Source of the DNA: an uncultured Alphaproteobacteria bacterium
GTDB lineage: Bacteria; Pseudomonadota; Alphaproteobacteria; UBA8366; JADFVY01
Length of the DNA stretch: 46,690 bases
Assembly (NCBI GenBank): GCA_947259795.1
Contig: CAMYNJ010000099.1
Location: forward strand, 1-46,690
Reading direction: 5' to 3'
Positions within the stretch are counted from its first letter, which is position 1. The number at the start of each line of letters is the position of its first letter. The notes beneath the pieces are model-generated. The model searched no databases, was not told the DNA's origin, and was given only the letters and a program-made list of their open reading frames with translations. Of this stretch, positions 1-6,973 are shown one piece after another. A program made the translations under genes and the position numbers.

Positions 1-2
1 GC

Positions 3-92
3 ATAATTCGCGCCAATAAACCACTGAAGTCCGAAGCGGATGTTGATGAATTACGTCTGAAGGAGCGATCTGGCTGCCAAATGAAGATCTAG
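3..92 (+). CDS. possible C-terminal end of an unidentified protein (partial)
   Basis: An open frame enters from the left edge and ends at a TAG at 90-92, giving about 29 residues rich in Lys, Glu and Arg. The composition looks like an ordinary soluble C-terminus, but nothing identifies a family. The stop codon overlaps the CTAG at the left end of the MITE-like element. It could equally be non-coding sequence; the minus strand here shows no convincing gene either. Confidence 0.2.
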   Translation: MIRANKPLKSEADVDELRLKERSGCQMKI

Positions 93-358
93 TGGAGTAA
101 ATCTAACGGATGGTACCCATGGGACGGTCTTGCGAGTTCATCCGGCAAGGCGCGTGGCGCGTCGCGATGCTGGCGCATCGCAAGCGGCGCGCAACGCAGC
201 CGGTGGGCTCGCAAGGCCGCCCGAAGGGTCGCGTTTCCCGCCCCCTCGGTGCGTCGGGCATGCTTGACGATGCGCCAGCATCGCCCACGCATCCCCTCCT
301 GCCGAGGAAACGGGAAACACGATCCCATGGGTACCATCCGTCTGATTTACACCACTAG
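89..358. mobile_element. MITE-like non-autonomous element with 36-bp terminal inverted repeats
   Basis: The two ends, 89-124 and 323-358, are inverted copies of each other over 36 bp with three mismatches; both contain the core GGATGGTACCCATGGGA. Inside there is a second, perfect 17-bp inverted pair at 164-180 and 268-284, so a transcript or single strand could fold into a long hairpin. The outermost bases at both ends are CTAG, which fits the YTAR-type target duplication known for IS5-like elements, although CTAG is its own complement and so cannot by itself prove a duplication. No transposase frame is present; open frames inside are short and overlap on both strands. The right end sits on the stop codon of cbtB. 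I call it a MITE by structure only; a large extragenic palindromic repeat is the alternative. Confidence 0.7.
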
Positions 359-531
359 TGACAGGGGAAGCCGGTCGCATGGCGCGTATCATGCGCCGTC
401 TCGTGCGACATCTGGGCGAAACCCACCCCATACAGAATGAAAAGACCCAACAACGCCGCCACGACAACTGCCGCTGCCCGCTGGGCGGCAAGCGACGATG
501 TTTCTCCGATAACCGATACCAAGCGCGACAT
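355..531 (-). CDS. cbtB: CbtB-like cobalt transporter subunit, 58 aa
   Basis: A 58-residue protein with one membrane segment (about residues 17-39, rich in Ala, Val and Leu, followed by YGVGFAQ) and a His-rich tail, AHDTRHATGFPCH. This matches my knowledge of CbtB, the small subunit of the proposed B12-controlled cobalt transporter, which has one transmembrane helix and a conserved C-terminal His/Cys metal-binding motif. The ATG at 529-531 is preceded by a strong ribosome-binding site (GGAGGGTGAT), and a cobalamin riboswitch lies directly upstream, which supports the assignment independently. The stop codon (355-357) falls inside the end of the MITE-like element. The usual partner cbtA would be expected immediately downstream on this strand but is not seen before the window edge. 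Confidence 0.87.
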   Translation of the reverse strand: MSRLVSVIGETSSLAAQRAAAVVVAALLGLFILYGVGFAQMSHETAHDTRHATGFPCH

Positions 532-607
532 ATCACCCTCCGTGCGTCATACGGGACTGCGCCGATGTCCCTTCGAGATTCCGCCGGACGGCGCATGGTC
601 CGGGGGA

Positions 608-800
608 TGGCAGGTCTCCTGGCTTGCGGGTTATCGCCCCCATTCCCACCTTCCCGGTTTCCCAGTGGCCGGGTCCGCGCACGGACCCATACGGAATGGA
701 AACTCGCCGCTTACAGTTGCGGGGGCAGCCACGGATTTGCCCGCTCGCGGGGCGCACCGTCGTTCCCTCTTCGTCTCCCCGAGGGGAGAACCATCAGATG
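608..800 (-). promoter_or_regulatory. cobalamin (B12) riboswitch upstream of cbtB
   Basis: Read on the minus strand, the conserved landmarks occur in the correct order: AGAGGGAAC (about 760), GGCTGCCCCCGCAACTGTAA (about 730-711), GCCACTGGGAAACCGGGAAG (about 670-650), and the terminal AGCCAGGAGACCTGCC (about 624-609). These are the signature blocks of the AdoCbl aptamer, including the B12 box. About 77 bases separate it from the cbtB start. That gap contains a short hairpin (CCGGAC/GTCCGG) without a T-run, so control at translation initiation is more likely than a terminator, but I cannot decide this. By family precedent, high B12 should repress cbtB. Confidence 0.95.
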
Positions 801-802
801 CG

Positions 803-832
803 ACAGTAGACGAGGATGATCGGTCCGGTCAA
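803..832 (-). promoter_or_regulatory. candidate promoter for the riboswitch-cbtB transcript
   Basis: Minus-strand TTGACC (832-827) and TACTGT (808-803) are separated by 18 bases, close to a housekeeping -35/-10 pair. Transcription would start only a few bases upstream of the riboswitch, as expected for a riboswitch leader. The -35 overlaps the stop of the small upstream frame. Confidence 0.45.
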
Positions 833-1038
833 TCGAATGCGCGCCGGGAAACGTCGTATAAGGGCCTCCGGCCGGCCAGTTGCGGCCCATCGGCCCGGAT
901 AGCCCCGCCATCGGACGGCGGGCCGCCACCCGGCGATCCACCAAACAGGAACAACGCAGCAAGCGCTACCAGGGCGATCACTGCCAGCGCCGCGATCACC
1001 ATTCCCGCCGGCATGGAACTGATCCGGCGCCGGATCAT
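829..1038 (-). CDS. small putative single-pass membrane protein, 69 aa
   Basis: From the ATG at 1036-1038 the frame encodes an Arg-rich start (MIRRRISS), a hydrophobic run of about 23 residues (roughly 13-35, mostly Ala, Val, Leu and Ile), a Gly/Pro-rich linker and a polar tail ending RRAFD. This is the layout of a small membrane-anchored protein with the positive-inside pattern at its N-terminus. A ribosome-binding site, GAGGG, lies 4 bases before the ATG. The frame can be extended upstream to 1191, but that part looks non-coding and lacks a better start. I recognise no family. It is on the same strand as cbtB, but the cbtB promoter appears to begin at its stop, so the two need not be co-transcribed. 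Confidence 0.42.
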   Translation of the reverse strand: MIRRRISSMPAGMVIAALAVIALVALAALFLFGGSPGGGPPSDGGAIRADGPQLAGRRPLYDVSRRAFD

Positions 1039-1093
1039 CGTCCCTCGCACGCAATAAATGCCGTTCCCGGGATTTGTGGAACCGCCCGACTTG

Positions 1094-1119
1094 AATTTCT
1101 GCAGCACATGGCAGAAATT
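1094..1119. repeat. perfect 9-bp inverted repeat (operator candidate)
   Basis: AATTTCTGC (1094-1102) and GCAGAAATT (1111-1119) are exact inverted copies around an 8-base spacer. It lies in the 249-bp gap between the small minus-strand frame and chvI. No T-run follows on either strand, so it is more likely a protein-binding site than a terminator. Confidence 0.35.
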
Positions 1120-1252
1120 GTATGCCACGCTGCCGCTTATGACGGCGGGACATATCGCCGCATCGTCCAGAAGTGGAACGGGAATAGACACCGGTCAGCC
1201 CTATTTCCGTCACAGGGCGGTGCAAACATGGCGCATTACCCAACATTAAGGG

Positions 1253-1258
1253 TATAAT
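1253..1258 (+). promoter_or_regulatory. candidate -10 element for chvI
   Basis: A perfect TATAAT lies 30 bases before the chvI ATG in otherwise GC-rich DNA. No good -35 is visible at 16-18 bases upstream, so activation by a regulator (ChvI often autoregulates) is possible. The predicted leader is only about 20 bases. Confidence 0.45.
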
Positions 1259-1287
1259 GTCCAAAATTGGCGTGGAGAGTGTGCCAG

Positions 1288-1986
1288 ATGCACCAAACGA
1301 TTGCCTTGGTCGATGACGACCGTAATATTTTAACCTCCGTAACCATGGCCCTTGAAGCCGAGGGTTATCAGGTGCGGACCTATTCAGATGGTGAGGAGGC
1401 GTTGCGCGGACTGGCGCAACGCCCGGTCGACCTTGCCATACTCGATATCAAGATGCCGCGCATGGATGGAATGGAACTGCTGCAGCGCATGCGTAAAACC
1501 ATGGCTACGCCGGTGATCTTCCTGACCTCGAAGGACGACGAGATTGACGAGGTGGTCGGGCTGCGCATGGGCGCTGACGATTACATCACCAAGCCTTTCT
1601 CGCAGCGCCTGTTGATCGAACGCATCCGCGCCCTGCTGCGGCGCACGGAAATCAATGAAGACAAGAGCGAAACCAAGGGGGAGGGCCTTCTGGTTCGCGG
1701 CGACCTGGTGCTGGACTCGGACCGCCATGTATGCACCTGGAAGGAGCAGCCGGTTTCACTGACGGTGACCGAATTTCTGCTCTTGAAGGCGCTGGCGCAG
1801 CGGCCGGGCCATGTGAAGAACCGCGACCAATTGATGGACGCGGCCTATGGCGAGAGTATTTATGTGGACGACCGGACGATTGACAGCCATATCAAGAGGC
1901 TGCGCAAGAAGTTCAAGTCCGCGGACGATGACTTTGCGCAAATCGAGACGCTATATGGTGTAGGATATAGATATCGAGAGGCATGA
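1288..1986 (+). CDS. chvI: ChvI-type DNA-binding response regulator, 232 aa
   Basis: OmpR-family response regulator: a receiver domain (about 1-118) with the acidic pocket DDD at 9-11, phospho-acceptor Asp53 ([13 protein letters not shown]) and the KPF lysine near residue 105, then a winged-helix effector domain (about 135-230) ending in GVGYRYREA. The ATG at 1288 is chosen over a TTG at 1267 because GGAGAG lies 8 bases upstream and because the family begins at this position. The stop overlaps the ATG of the kinase gene by 4 bases, so the pair is co-translated. Kinase pairing and the adjacent hprK-rapZ-PTS genes identify it as ChvI (ExoS/ChvI, BvrS/BvrR family), which controls envelope, exopolysaccharide and acid-stress genes in relatives. 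Confidence 0.93.
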   Translation: MHQTIALVDDDRNILTSVTMALEAEGYQVRTYSDGEEALRGLAQRPVDLAILDIKMPRMDGMELLQRMRKTMATPVIFLTSKDDEIDEVVGLRMGADDYITKPFSQRLLIERIRALLRRTEINEDKSETKGEGLLVRGDLVLDSDRHVCTWKEQPVSLTVTEFLLLKALAQRPGHVKNRDQLMDAAYGESIYVDDRTIDSHIKRLRKKFKSADDDFAQIETLYGVGYRYREA

Positions 1987-3827
1987 GGGCAGAACCTGAG
2001 TGGGACACTGCCGATCGTAAAGGCGAGGACGCGAAGGAAGAGGTCGCGCCCGAAGCGAAAGAACTTACCCTCGATACGGAAGAATCCGACGCGGACCCCG
2101 CGGAGCGCAACAACGGCGAGTCGCCGGTGCTGCGCGCCGAAAGGGACACGGCGCCGAGCGAAGAACAGTCGCCCGGCAAGCCGGCCGTAATATTCCGCCG
2201 TGCCCGCGCGAAGCGGCCGGCCCATGAAAGCCGGGGCCGGTTTATCTCGCCTTTGACACGGAAGGTCCTGGCGGTCAATTTCATCGCGGTGCTGATTCCC
2301 GTGGCCGGTTTTCTGTCGCTCGGCGAATACCGGGACAGCCTCATCGAGACGGAGATGGATGCCCTGAAAACCCAGGGCGAGGTCTTTGCGGGCGCAATTG
2401 GCGAGGGCGCCATCGCCACCACATTGAGCGGCGACCAGATACTGGACATACCGCCGGCGCAGCAGATCGTGCGGCGTCTGAGTGAGTCGAACGCGGTCCG
2501 CGCCCGGCTGTTCCTGCCGGACGGCGACTTGGCGGCCGACAGCCGTTTGCTGGTTGCCGGCGGTGGCGTGATCCATATCCAGGTGCTGCCGCCTCCCAGC
2601 GAACGAAGGCCGCTGCTGGATCCCGTGATCGACATGCTGGACTGGCTGCCGCGGCGATACGACCTGCCGCCCTACCGCGAGGCGCCGACCCAGAACGCGG
2701 CCGATTACAAGGAAGTCATGGGGGCCCTGCGCGGCGAGACCAGCAACGAACTGCGCCAGGAGGAAATCGGCGCCAACTATATCCTGTCGGTCGCGGTGCC
2801 GGTTCAGCGTTATCGCCAGGTGCTTGGCGCCCTGATGCTGTCGAAAAACGGCGACGACATCGACAGGGCGGTGCGCTCGCTGCGGTTTGTCGTGCTGCAG
2901 GTCTTTGCGGGCGCCCTGCTGGTCACCACGCTGCTGTCGCTCTATCTGGCGGGAACCATCGCGAGGCCGGTACGACGGCTGGCCGAGGCGGCCGAAAAGG
3001 TCAGGCGGGATATCGGCCGGCAAAACCATCCGATTCCCGATCTCACAGGCCGGAAAGACGAAATCGGCGATCTTTCGGGCAGCTTTCGCGCCATGACCCA
3101 GGAACTGCAGGCGCAGCTCGATGCGATCGAGCGTTTCGCCGCCGATGTAAGCCATGAGTTGAAAAACCCGCTTACCTCGCTGCGGAGCGCGGTGGAAACC
3201 GCCGCGCGGGTGAGAGACAGCAAGAAACAGCGGCAGCTGCTGGCGATCGTGCAGGATGACGTGCGCCGCCTGGACCGGCTGATTACCGATATCGCCGACG
3301 CATCGCGGCTGGACGCGGAACTCAGCCGCGCCCAGTCGTCGGAGGTCGATCTGGCGATCGTGCTGACGACGCTTGCAGACATGCACCGAACGACGTCGAG
3401 CGGCAAGAAGGCCCCCGAACTCGTGCTGGAGCTGGAAGCAGAAACGGGCCTGACGGTAAGCGGCATGGAGGATCGGCTGGTTCAGATCTTCCACAACCTG
3501 ATCGGCAATGCCGCAAGCTTCAGCCCACCGGGCGGCAAGATCCGTGTGGCCGCCAGGCTGGACGGCGATATGGTCGAGACGCTTATCGAAGACGAGGGAC
3601 CCGGCCTGCCGGAAGGCAAGCTGGAGGCGATTTTCGACCGGTTCTACAGCGAACGCCCGTCGGGCGAGAAGTTCGGCACTCACTCGGGACTCGGGCTGTC
3701 GATTTCGAAACAGATTGTCGAGGCGCACCGCGGAACCATCAGGGCCGAGAATGTTCCCGGCCCCGGCGGCCAGCCGGCGGGTGCGCGGTTTACCGTGCGC
3801 CTGCCGTTTGCCGAACCCGAAGGGTAA
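1983..3827 (+). CDS. chvG: ChvG-type sensor histidine kinase, 614 aa
   Basis: Membrane sensor kinase. A hydrophilic acidic cytoplasmic N-terminus of about 90 residues precedes the first membrane helix (about 93-115). A periplasmic sensor domain (about 116-300) and second helix (about 302-325) follow, then HAMP, a HisKA domain with the H-box [16 protein letters not shown] (phospho-acceptor His391), and a HATPase domain with the N box ([10 protein letters not shown]), DEGPGLP and GLGLSI motifs. In rhizobia the periplasmic region is held off by ExoR and activated by acid. No exoR is in this window. The long acidic N-terminal tail is notable. It ends tail-to-tail with the AEC permease, 36 bases away. 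Confidence 0.92.
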   Translation: MRAEPEWDTADRKGEDAKEEVAPEAKELTLDTEESDADPAERNNGESPVLRAERDTAPSEEQSPGKPAVIFRRARAKRPAHESRGRFISPLTRKVLAVNFIAVLIPVAGFLSLGEYRDSLIETEMDALKTQGEVFAGAIGEGAIATTLSGDQILDIPPAQQIVRRLSESNAVRARLFLPDGDLAADSRLLVAGGGVIHIQVLPPPSERRPLLDPVIDMLDWLPRRYDLPPYREAPTQNAADYKEVMGALRGETSNELRQEEIGANYILSVAVPVQRYRQVLGALMLSKNGDDIDRAVRSLRFVVLQVFAGALLVTTLLSLYLAGTIARPVRRLAEAAEKVRRDIGRQNHPIPDLTGRKDEIGDLSGSFRAMTQELQAQLDAIERFAADVSHELKNPLTSLRSAVETAARVRDSKKQRQLLAIVQDDVRRLDRLITDIADASRLDAELSRAQSSEVDLAIVLTTLADMHRTTSSGKKAPELVLELEAETGLTVSGMEDRLVQIFHNLIGNAASFSPPGGKIRVAARLDGDMVETLIEDEGPGLPEGKLEAIFDRFYSERPSGEKFGTHSGLGLSISKQIVEAHRGTIRAENVPGPGGQPAGARFTVRLPFAEPEG

Positions 3828-3863
3828 TACCAGGGGTCGCCATCAACAGTCCTTGGCACAAAA

Positions 3864-4781
3864 CTACAGAACCAGCAGCAGAAGCCCTGGCAGGGTCACG
3901 AACGAAATGGTCGTCGAAACCAGCACCAGGCCAGCCACTTCTTCGGGCGAGCGACCATAACGTGCTGCGAACAGGTAATTCAAAACCGCCACCGGCATCG
4001 TGGACTCCAGGATCAGGATTCCGCGCGCCACTCCTTCCATATCCAGGAATTCGGCCACCGCAAGCCCCACGGCGAGTCCGATGACAAGCCTGCCGGCGGA
4101 CAGCGCGATGCTACGCCACAGGCTGGTAACCTTCAGTTTCGCCAGCGATACGCCCAGCGTCAGCAGCATCAGCGGAATGGCCAGATCGCCGACCAACCCG
4201 ATCGTGTTGTCGATCCATCTGGGCAAATGGATGTCCAGAACCTGCAGGGAAATGCCGGCCAGCGCAGCCCAGACCAGCGGCGTACGCAGGAGGATACGGA
4301 TCGAACTGTGACCCGCCGACACCCAGATGCCGAAAGTAAACTGGGCGACCAGAAAGACGGTGAAGAAGACGATTGCCAGCCCCAACCCCTCCTCACCGAA
4401 AGCGAACAGGCAGAGCGGCAGGCCGATATTGCCGGTATTGCCGAAGACGAGCGACGGCAGGTAGACCGGTTGCGAATAGCCCGCCAGTTTCAGGACCGTC
4501 GCCGCGGCGGCGATCGTCGCAGCCACAGTGAGCAAACCGGCGAACGCCATCTGCGAAAACGCCTCGGCGCCGATCTCCAGCTTGGCGAGCGTCGCCACGA
4601 TCAGGCAGGGAAAGGCGATGTTCGAAGTGAGGCTGGTCGTGAACTCGTTGTCGAACGGCATGCCCCGGCGGGCCCAGCCATACCCGATGGCCGCGCAAGC
4701 GAAAACCGGCGCGATGATGGCAAACAGGTCCGACGCAAGGACGGACAGGTCGCCGGTACTGGCAAACAGGTTTTCGAACAT
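3864..4781 (-). CDS. AEC-family (auxin efflux carrier type) permease, 305 aa
   Basis: Highly hydrophobic protein with about 10 membrane segments. The motifs FGNTGNIGLPL in the middle and a C-terminal half beginning GDLAIPLMLLTLGVSLA are typical of AEC/BASS-fold transporters (PF03547), which export or import organic acids such as malonate or malate; the substrate cannot be read from sequence. The ATG at 4779-4781 follows GGAAA, and the preceding residues in the longer frame are non-coding in character. It lies on the opposite strand between chvG and hprK, which are neighbours in many relatives, so it is probably an insertion into a conserved cluster. Confidence 0.85.
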   Translation of the reverse strand: MFENLFASTGDLSVLASDLFAIIAPVFACAAIGYGWARRGMPFDNEFTTSLTSNIAFPCLIVATLAKLEIGAEAFSQMAFAGLLTVAATIAAAATVLKLAGYSQPVYLPSLVFGNTGNIGLPLCLFAFGEEGLGLAIVFFTVFLVAQFTFGIWVSAGHSSIRILLRTPLVWAALAGISLQVLDIHLPRWIDNTIGLVGDLAIPLMLLTLGVSLAKLKVTSLWRSIALSAGRLVIGLAVGLAVAEFLDMEGVARGILILESTMPVAVLNYLFAARYGRSPEEVAGLVLVSTTISFVTLPGLLLLVL

Positions 4782-4910
4782 GAATTTCCGGGATAGAGGC
4801 CGTCGAGGGCGCAGACAGTACCATGGGGCCCGGCCGCGCGCCATATTCCGCCGCAAAAAAGCGTCAATGGAAGATTGACTCGGCGTGCAAGCCGCACCAC
4901 TGTCTGCGGC

Positions 4911-5330
4911 ATGATTACAATCCATGCCACAACCGTTTCCCTGGACGGCCGTGGGGTTGTCCTGCGTGGTCCGTCGGGCAGCGGCAAATCCGATCTCGCG
5001 GTGCGGCTGATCAACGAGGGCGCCTTGCTCGCCGCCGACGATCAGACCGTTCTGTTCATCGAAAACGGGCGCCTCATGGCGCAGCCGCCGGCGGAGATTG
5101 CCGGCAAGATGGAAGTGCGCGGAGTCGGTATTATCAAGATCGGGCCACCGGCCATCGTACCGATCTTCCTTCTGATCGACATGGCGGATCCCGCCGATGT
5201 TCCACGCATGGCGGATTTTGCGCCTGTCGAATTGGTCGGCCAGCAGATCCCGCGAATTCATCTGGCGCCGTTTGAAATGTCCGCGACCGCCAAGGTCAAG
5301 CTGGCGCTAAGGGCATTGCTGGGATCCTGA
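4911..5330 (+). CDS. hprK: HPr kinase/phosphorylase, short alphaproteobacterial form, 139 aa
   Basis: P-loop GPSGSGKS at 20-27, the Asp pair LLAADD of the catalytic loop, and the K3-type signature VRGVGIIKI (about 73-81) identify HprK. The protein consists only of the kinase domain; the N-terminal domain of the roughly 310-residue firmicute enzymes is missing, as is normal in alphaproteobacteria. It should phosphorylate a Ser of HPr (encoded at 6698) and so gate the PTS phosphorelay. I choose the ATG at 4911 (MITIHATTV) because relatives start at this motif. A TTG at 4875 preceded by GGAAG is possible; the ATG has no clear ribosome-binding site. Confidence 0.9.
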   Translation: MITIHATTVSLDGRGVVLRGPSGSGKSDLAVRLINEGALLAADDQTVLFIENGRLMAQPPAEIAGKMEVRGVGIIKIGPPAIVPIFLLIDMADPADVPRMADFAPVELVGQQIPRIHLAPFEMSATAKVKLALRALLGS

Positions 5331-5341
5331 CGGATTGCATC

Positions 5342-6259
5342 ATGACAAACGGCGAAACAGGCGCCGATAATGGCGACGGGAGAGGGGCGGGGAACCGAAT
5401 CGTGCTGGTAACCGGCGTATCCGGGGCCGGCCGTTCCACCGCGCTGAAATCCTTCGAGGATCTGGGCTACGAAGCGGTCGACAATTTGCCGTTGACGCTG
5501 CTTGAAAATATGCTGGGAGGATCGGGGGATCAGCCGCCGCTGGCGGTGGGCGTCGATATACGCACCCGGGACTTTGGTGTCGAGTCGGTGATATCCGGGC
5601 TGGACCGCCTGCTGGTTTCGGGGCGGGTGGATGCGACCCTGCTGTTCCTGGACTGCGAGGATGAGGTGCTGGTGCGGCGATTTACCGAAACGCGCCGGCG
5701 CCATCCGCTGGCCGCCGGGCGGCCGGTCGCCGACGGGTTGCGGCTGGAGCGGCGCATGCTGGCGGATCTGCGTGAGCGGGCGGATCTGGTGATAGATACC
5801 TCGCGGCTTTCACCCGGGGGGCTGAAGGACGAAATATCGCGCCGCTTTACGATCGACCACCAGTCGGGCCTCGCGCTGCTGATCACTTCCTTTTCATACC
5901 GCTATGGCCTGCCGCGCGAGGCCGACCTTGTCTTCGACGTGCGGTTCCTGGCCAACCCGCATTACGATCCGGCGCTACGGGACATGACGGGCCAGGACAA
6001 GCCGGTCGGCGATTTCATTGCGCGGGACAAGGATTTTGGCACGTTCCTGGACGGGCTGGCCTCTATGCTGTCGGTTCTGCTGCCGCGCTACGAGCAGGAG
6101 GGAAAGAGCTACCTGACCGTCGCGGTCGGCTGCACGGGCGGGCGGCATCGGTCGGTTTACGTTGCGGAACGGCTGGGGAAAATGCTGGAATCGGTCGGAC
6201 GCCGGGTGCATCTGACCCATCGGGATATACTGCGGCGTGCCGGGCAAGACATGCGTTGA
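5342..6259 (+). CDS. rapZ: RapZ-family nucleotide-binding protein, 305 aa
   Basis: RapZ/YvcJ family: Walker A GVSGAGRS at 25-32, the RR-rich ERRMLADLRERADLVIDTS segment, and the C-terminal domain with GCTGGRHRSVYVAERL, which binds RNA or small ligands in characterised members. In E. coli RapZ controls GlmZ/GlmS and senses GlcN6P; in alphaproteobacteria the RNA targets are largely unknown. Residues 1-18 are a polar extension. The gene begins 11 bases after hprK and precedes the EIIA gene, so it is part of the PTS regulatory operon. Confidence 0.93.
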   Translation: MTNGETGADNGDGRGAGNRIVLVTGVSGAGRSTALKSFEDLGYEAVDNLPLTLLENMLGGSGDQPPLAVGVDIRTRDFGVESVISGLDRLLVSGRVDATLLFLDCEDEVLVRRFTETRRRHPLAAGRPVADGLRLERRMLADLRERADLVIDTSRLSPGGLKDEISRRFTIDHQSGLALLITSFSYRYGLPREADLVFDVRFLANPHYDPALRDMTGQDKPVGDFIARDKDFGTFLDGLASMLSVLLPRYEQEGKSYLTVAVGCTGGRHRSVYVAERLGKMLESVGRRVHLTHRDILRRAGQDMR

Positions 6260-6290
6260 CCGGCGACCGGGAAAAATCATAAGGAAAAGT

Positions 6291-6698
6291 ATGATGATAG
6301 GGATGGTTCTTGTGACCCATGGGCGGCTGGCGGCGGAATTCATCGCCGCGCTGGAACATGTCGTGGGATCGCAAAGCAACGTGGCCGCCGTCTGTATCGG
6401 GGCCGATGACGACATGGAACAGCGGCGCCAGGATATCCTCGCCTCCGTGGCCGAGGTGGACGAAGGCGACGGCGTCGTCGTGCTGACCGATATGTTCGGG
6501 GGCACGCCTTCGAACCTGGCGATATCGATCATGAAGGAAGCGAAGGTAGAGGTGATCGCCGGCATCAATTTACCCATGCTGATCAAGCTGGCGGGGCTGC
6601 GCGAAGGCCATACCATCGACGATGCGGTCGCCCAGGCGCAGGAGTCGGGCCGGAAATACATCAGCGTCGCATCCAGCCTGCTGGGAGACGGCGACTGA
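6291..6698 (+). CDS. PTS EIIA component, mannose/fructose type, 135 aa
   Basis: A stand-alone EIIA-Man domain: it begins MMIGMVLVTHGRLA with the phosphorylatable His10, and contains VVLTDMFGGTPSN, the family active-site loop. No EIIB, EIIC or EIID gene is present, so it probably has a regulatory rather than transport role. I use the ATG at 6291 because AAGGA lies 6 bases upstream; an in-frame GTG start at 6237 would overlap rapZ. Its stop overlaps the HPr start (TGATG), which indicates translational coupling. Confidence 0.93.
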   Translation: MMIGMVLVTHGRLAAEFIAALEHVVGSQSNVAAVCIGADDDMEQRRQDILASVAEVDEGDGVVVLTDMFGGTPSNLAISIMKEAKVEVIAGINLPMLIKLAGLREGHTIDDAVAQAQESGRKYISVASSLLGDGD

Positions 6699-6973
6699 TG
6701 ATGGAAACCGTGACCCGCGAGGTCACTGTCGTCAACAGGCGCGGACTGCATGCCCGGGCGGCAGCGCGCTTGGTGAAACTGGCCGGTGAATTCGATGCGG
6801 ACATATCCGTCAGCAAGGACGGCGCCGAGGTTTCGGGCCTGTCGATCATGGGGCTGATGATGCTGGCGGCCGCGCCGGGCACGCAGATCGGCGTCCGCGC
6901 TACCGGTATACAGGCGGAACAGGCCGTGGAGGCGATCGCCGCCCTGGTGACGGCCGGATTCGATGAAGACTGA
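6698..6973 (+). CDS. ptsH: HPr phosphocarrier protein, 91 aa
   Basis: Classic HPr fold: the EI-phosphorylated His18 in RRGLHARAA, and the regulatory Ser in GLSIMGLMML (Ser49, equivalent to Ser46 of B. subtilis), the target of HprK. Phosphate passes from EI (next gene) to His18 and on to the EIIA. It overlaps the EIIA stop by one base and the EI start by 11 bases. A second ATG immediately follows the first, so the start could be one codon later. Confidence 0.95.
   Translation: MMETVTREVTVVNRRGLHARAAARLVKLAGEFDADISVSKDGAEVSGLSIMGLMMLAAAPGTQIGVRATGIQAEQAVEAIAALVTAGFDED

Noticed and set aside
89-440. Several 60-80 codon frames on both strands within the MITE-like element
   Set aside because: They overlap each other in several frames and run through the inverted repeats; no transposase motif.
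1062-1081. GTTCC...GGAAC pair as a LexA site
   Set aside because: Alphaproteobacterial LexA sites are direct GTTC-N7-GTTC repeats; this is an inverted pair with different spacing.
1860-3728. 622-codon minus-strand frame opposite chvG
   Set aside because: Antisense shadow of a well-supported kinase gene; no motif, start site or operon context.
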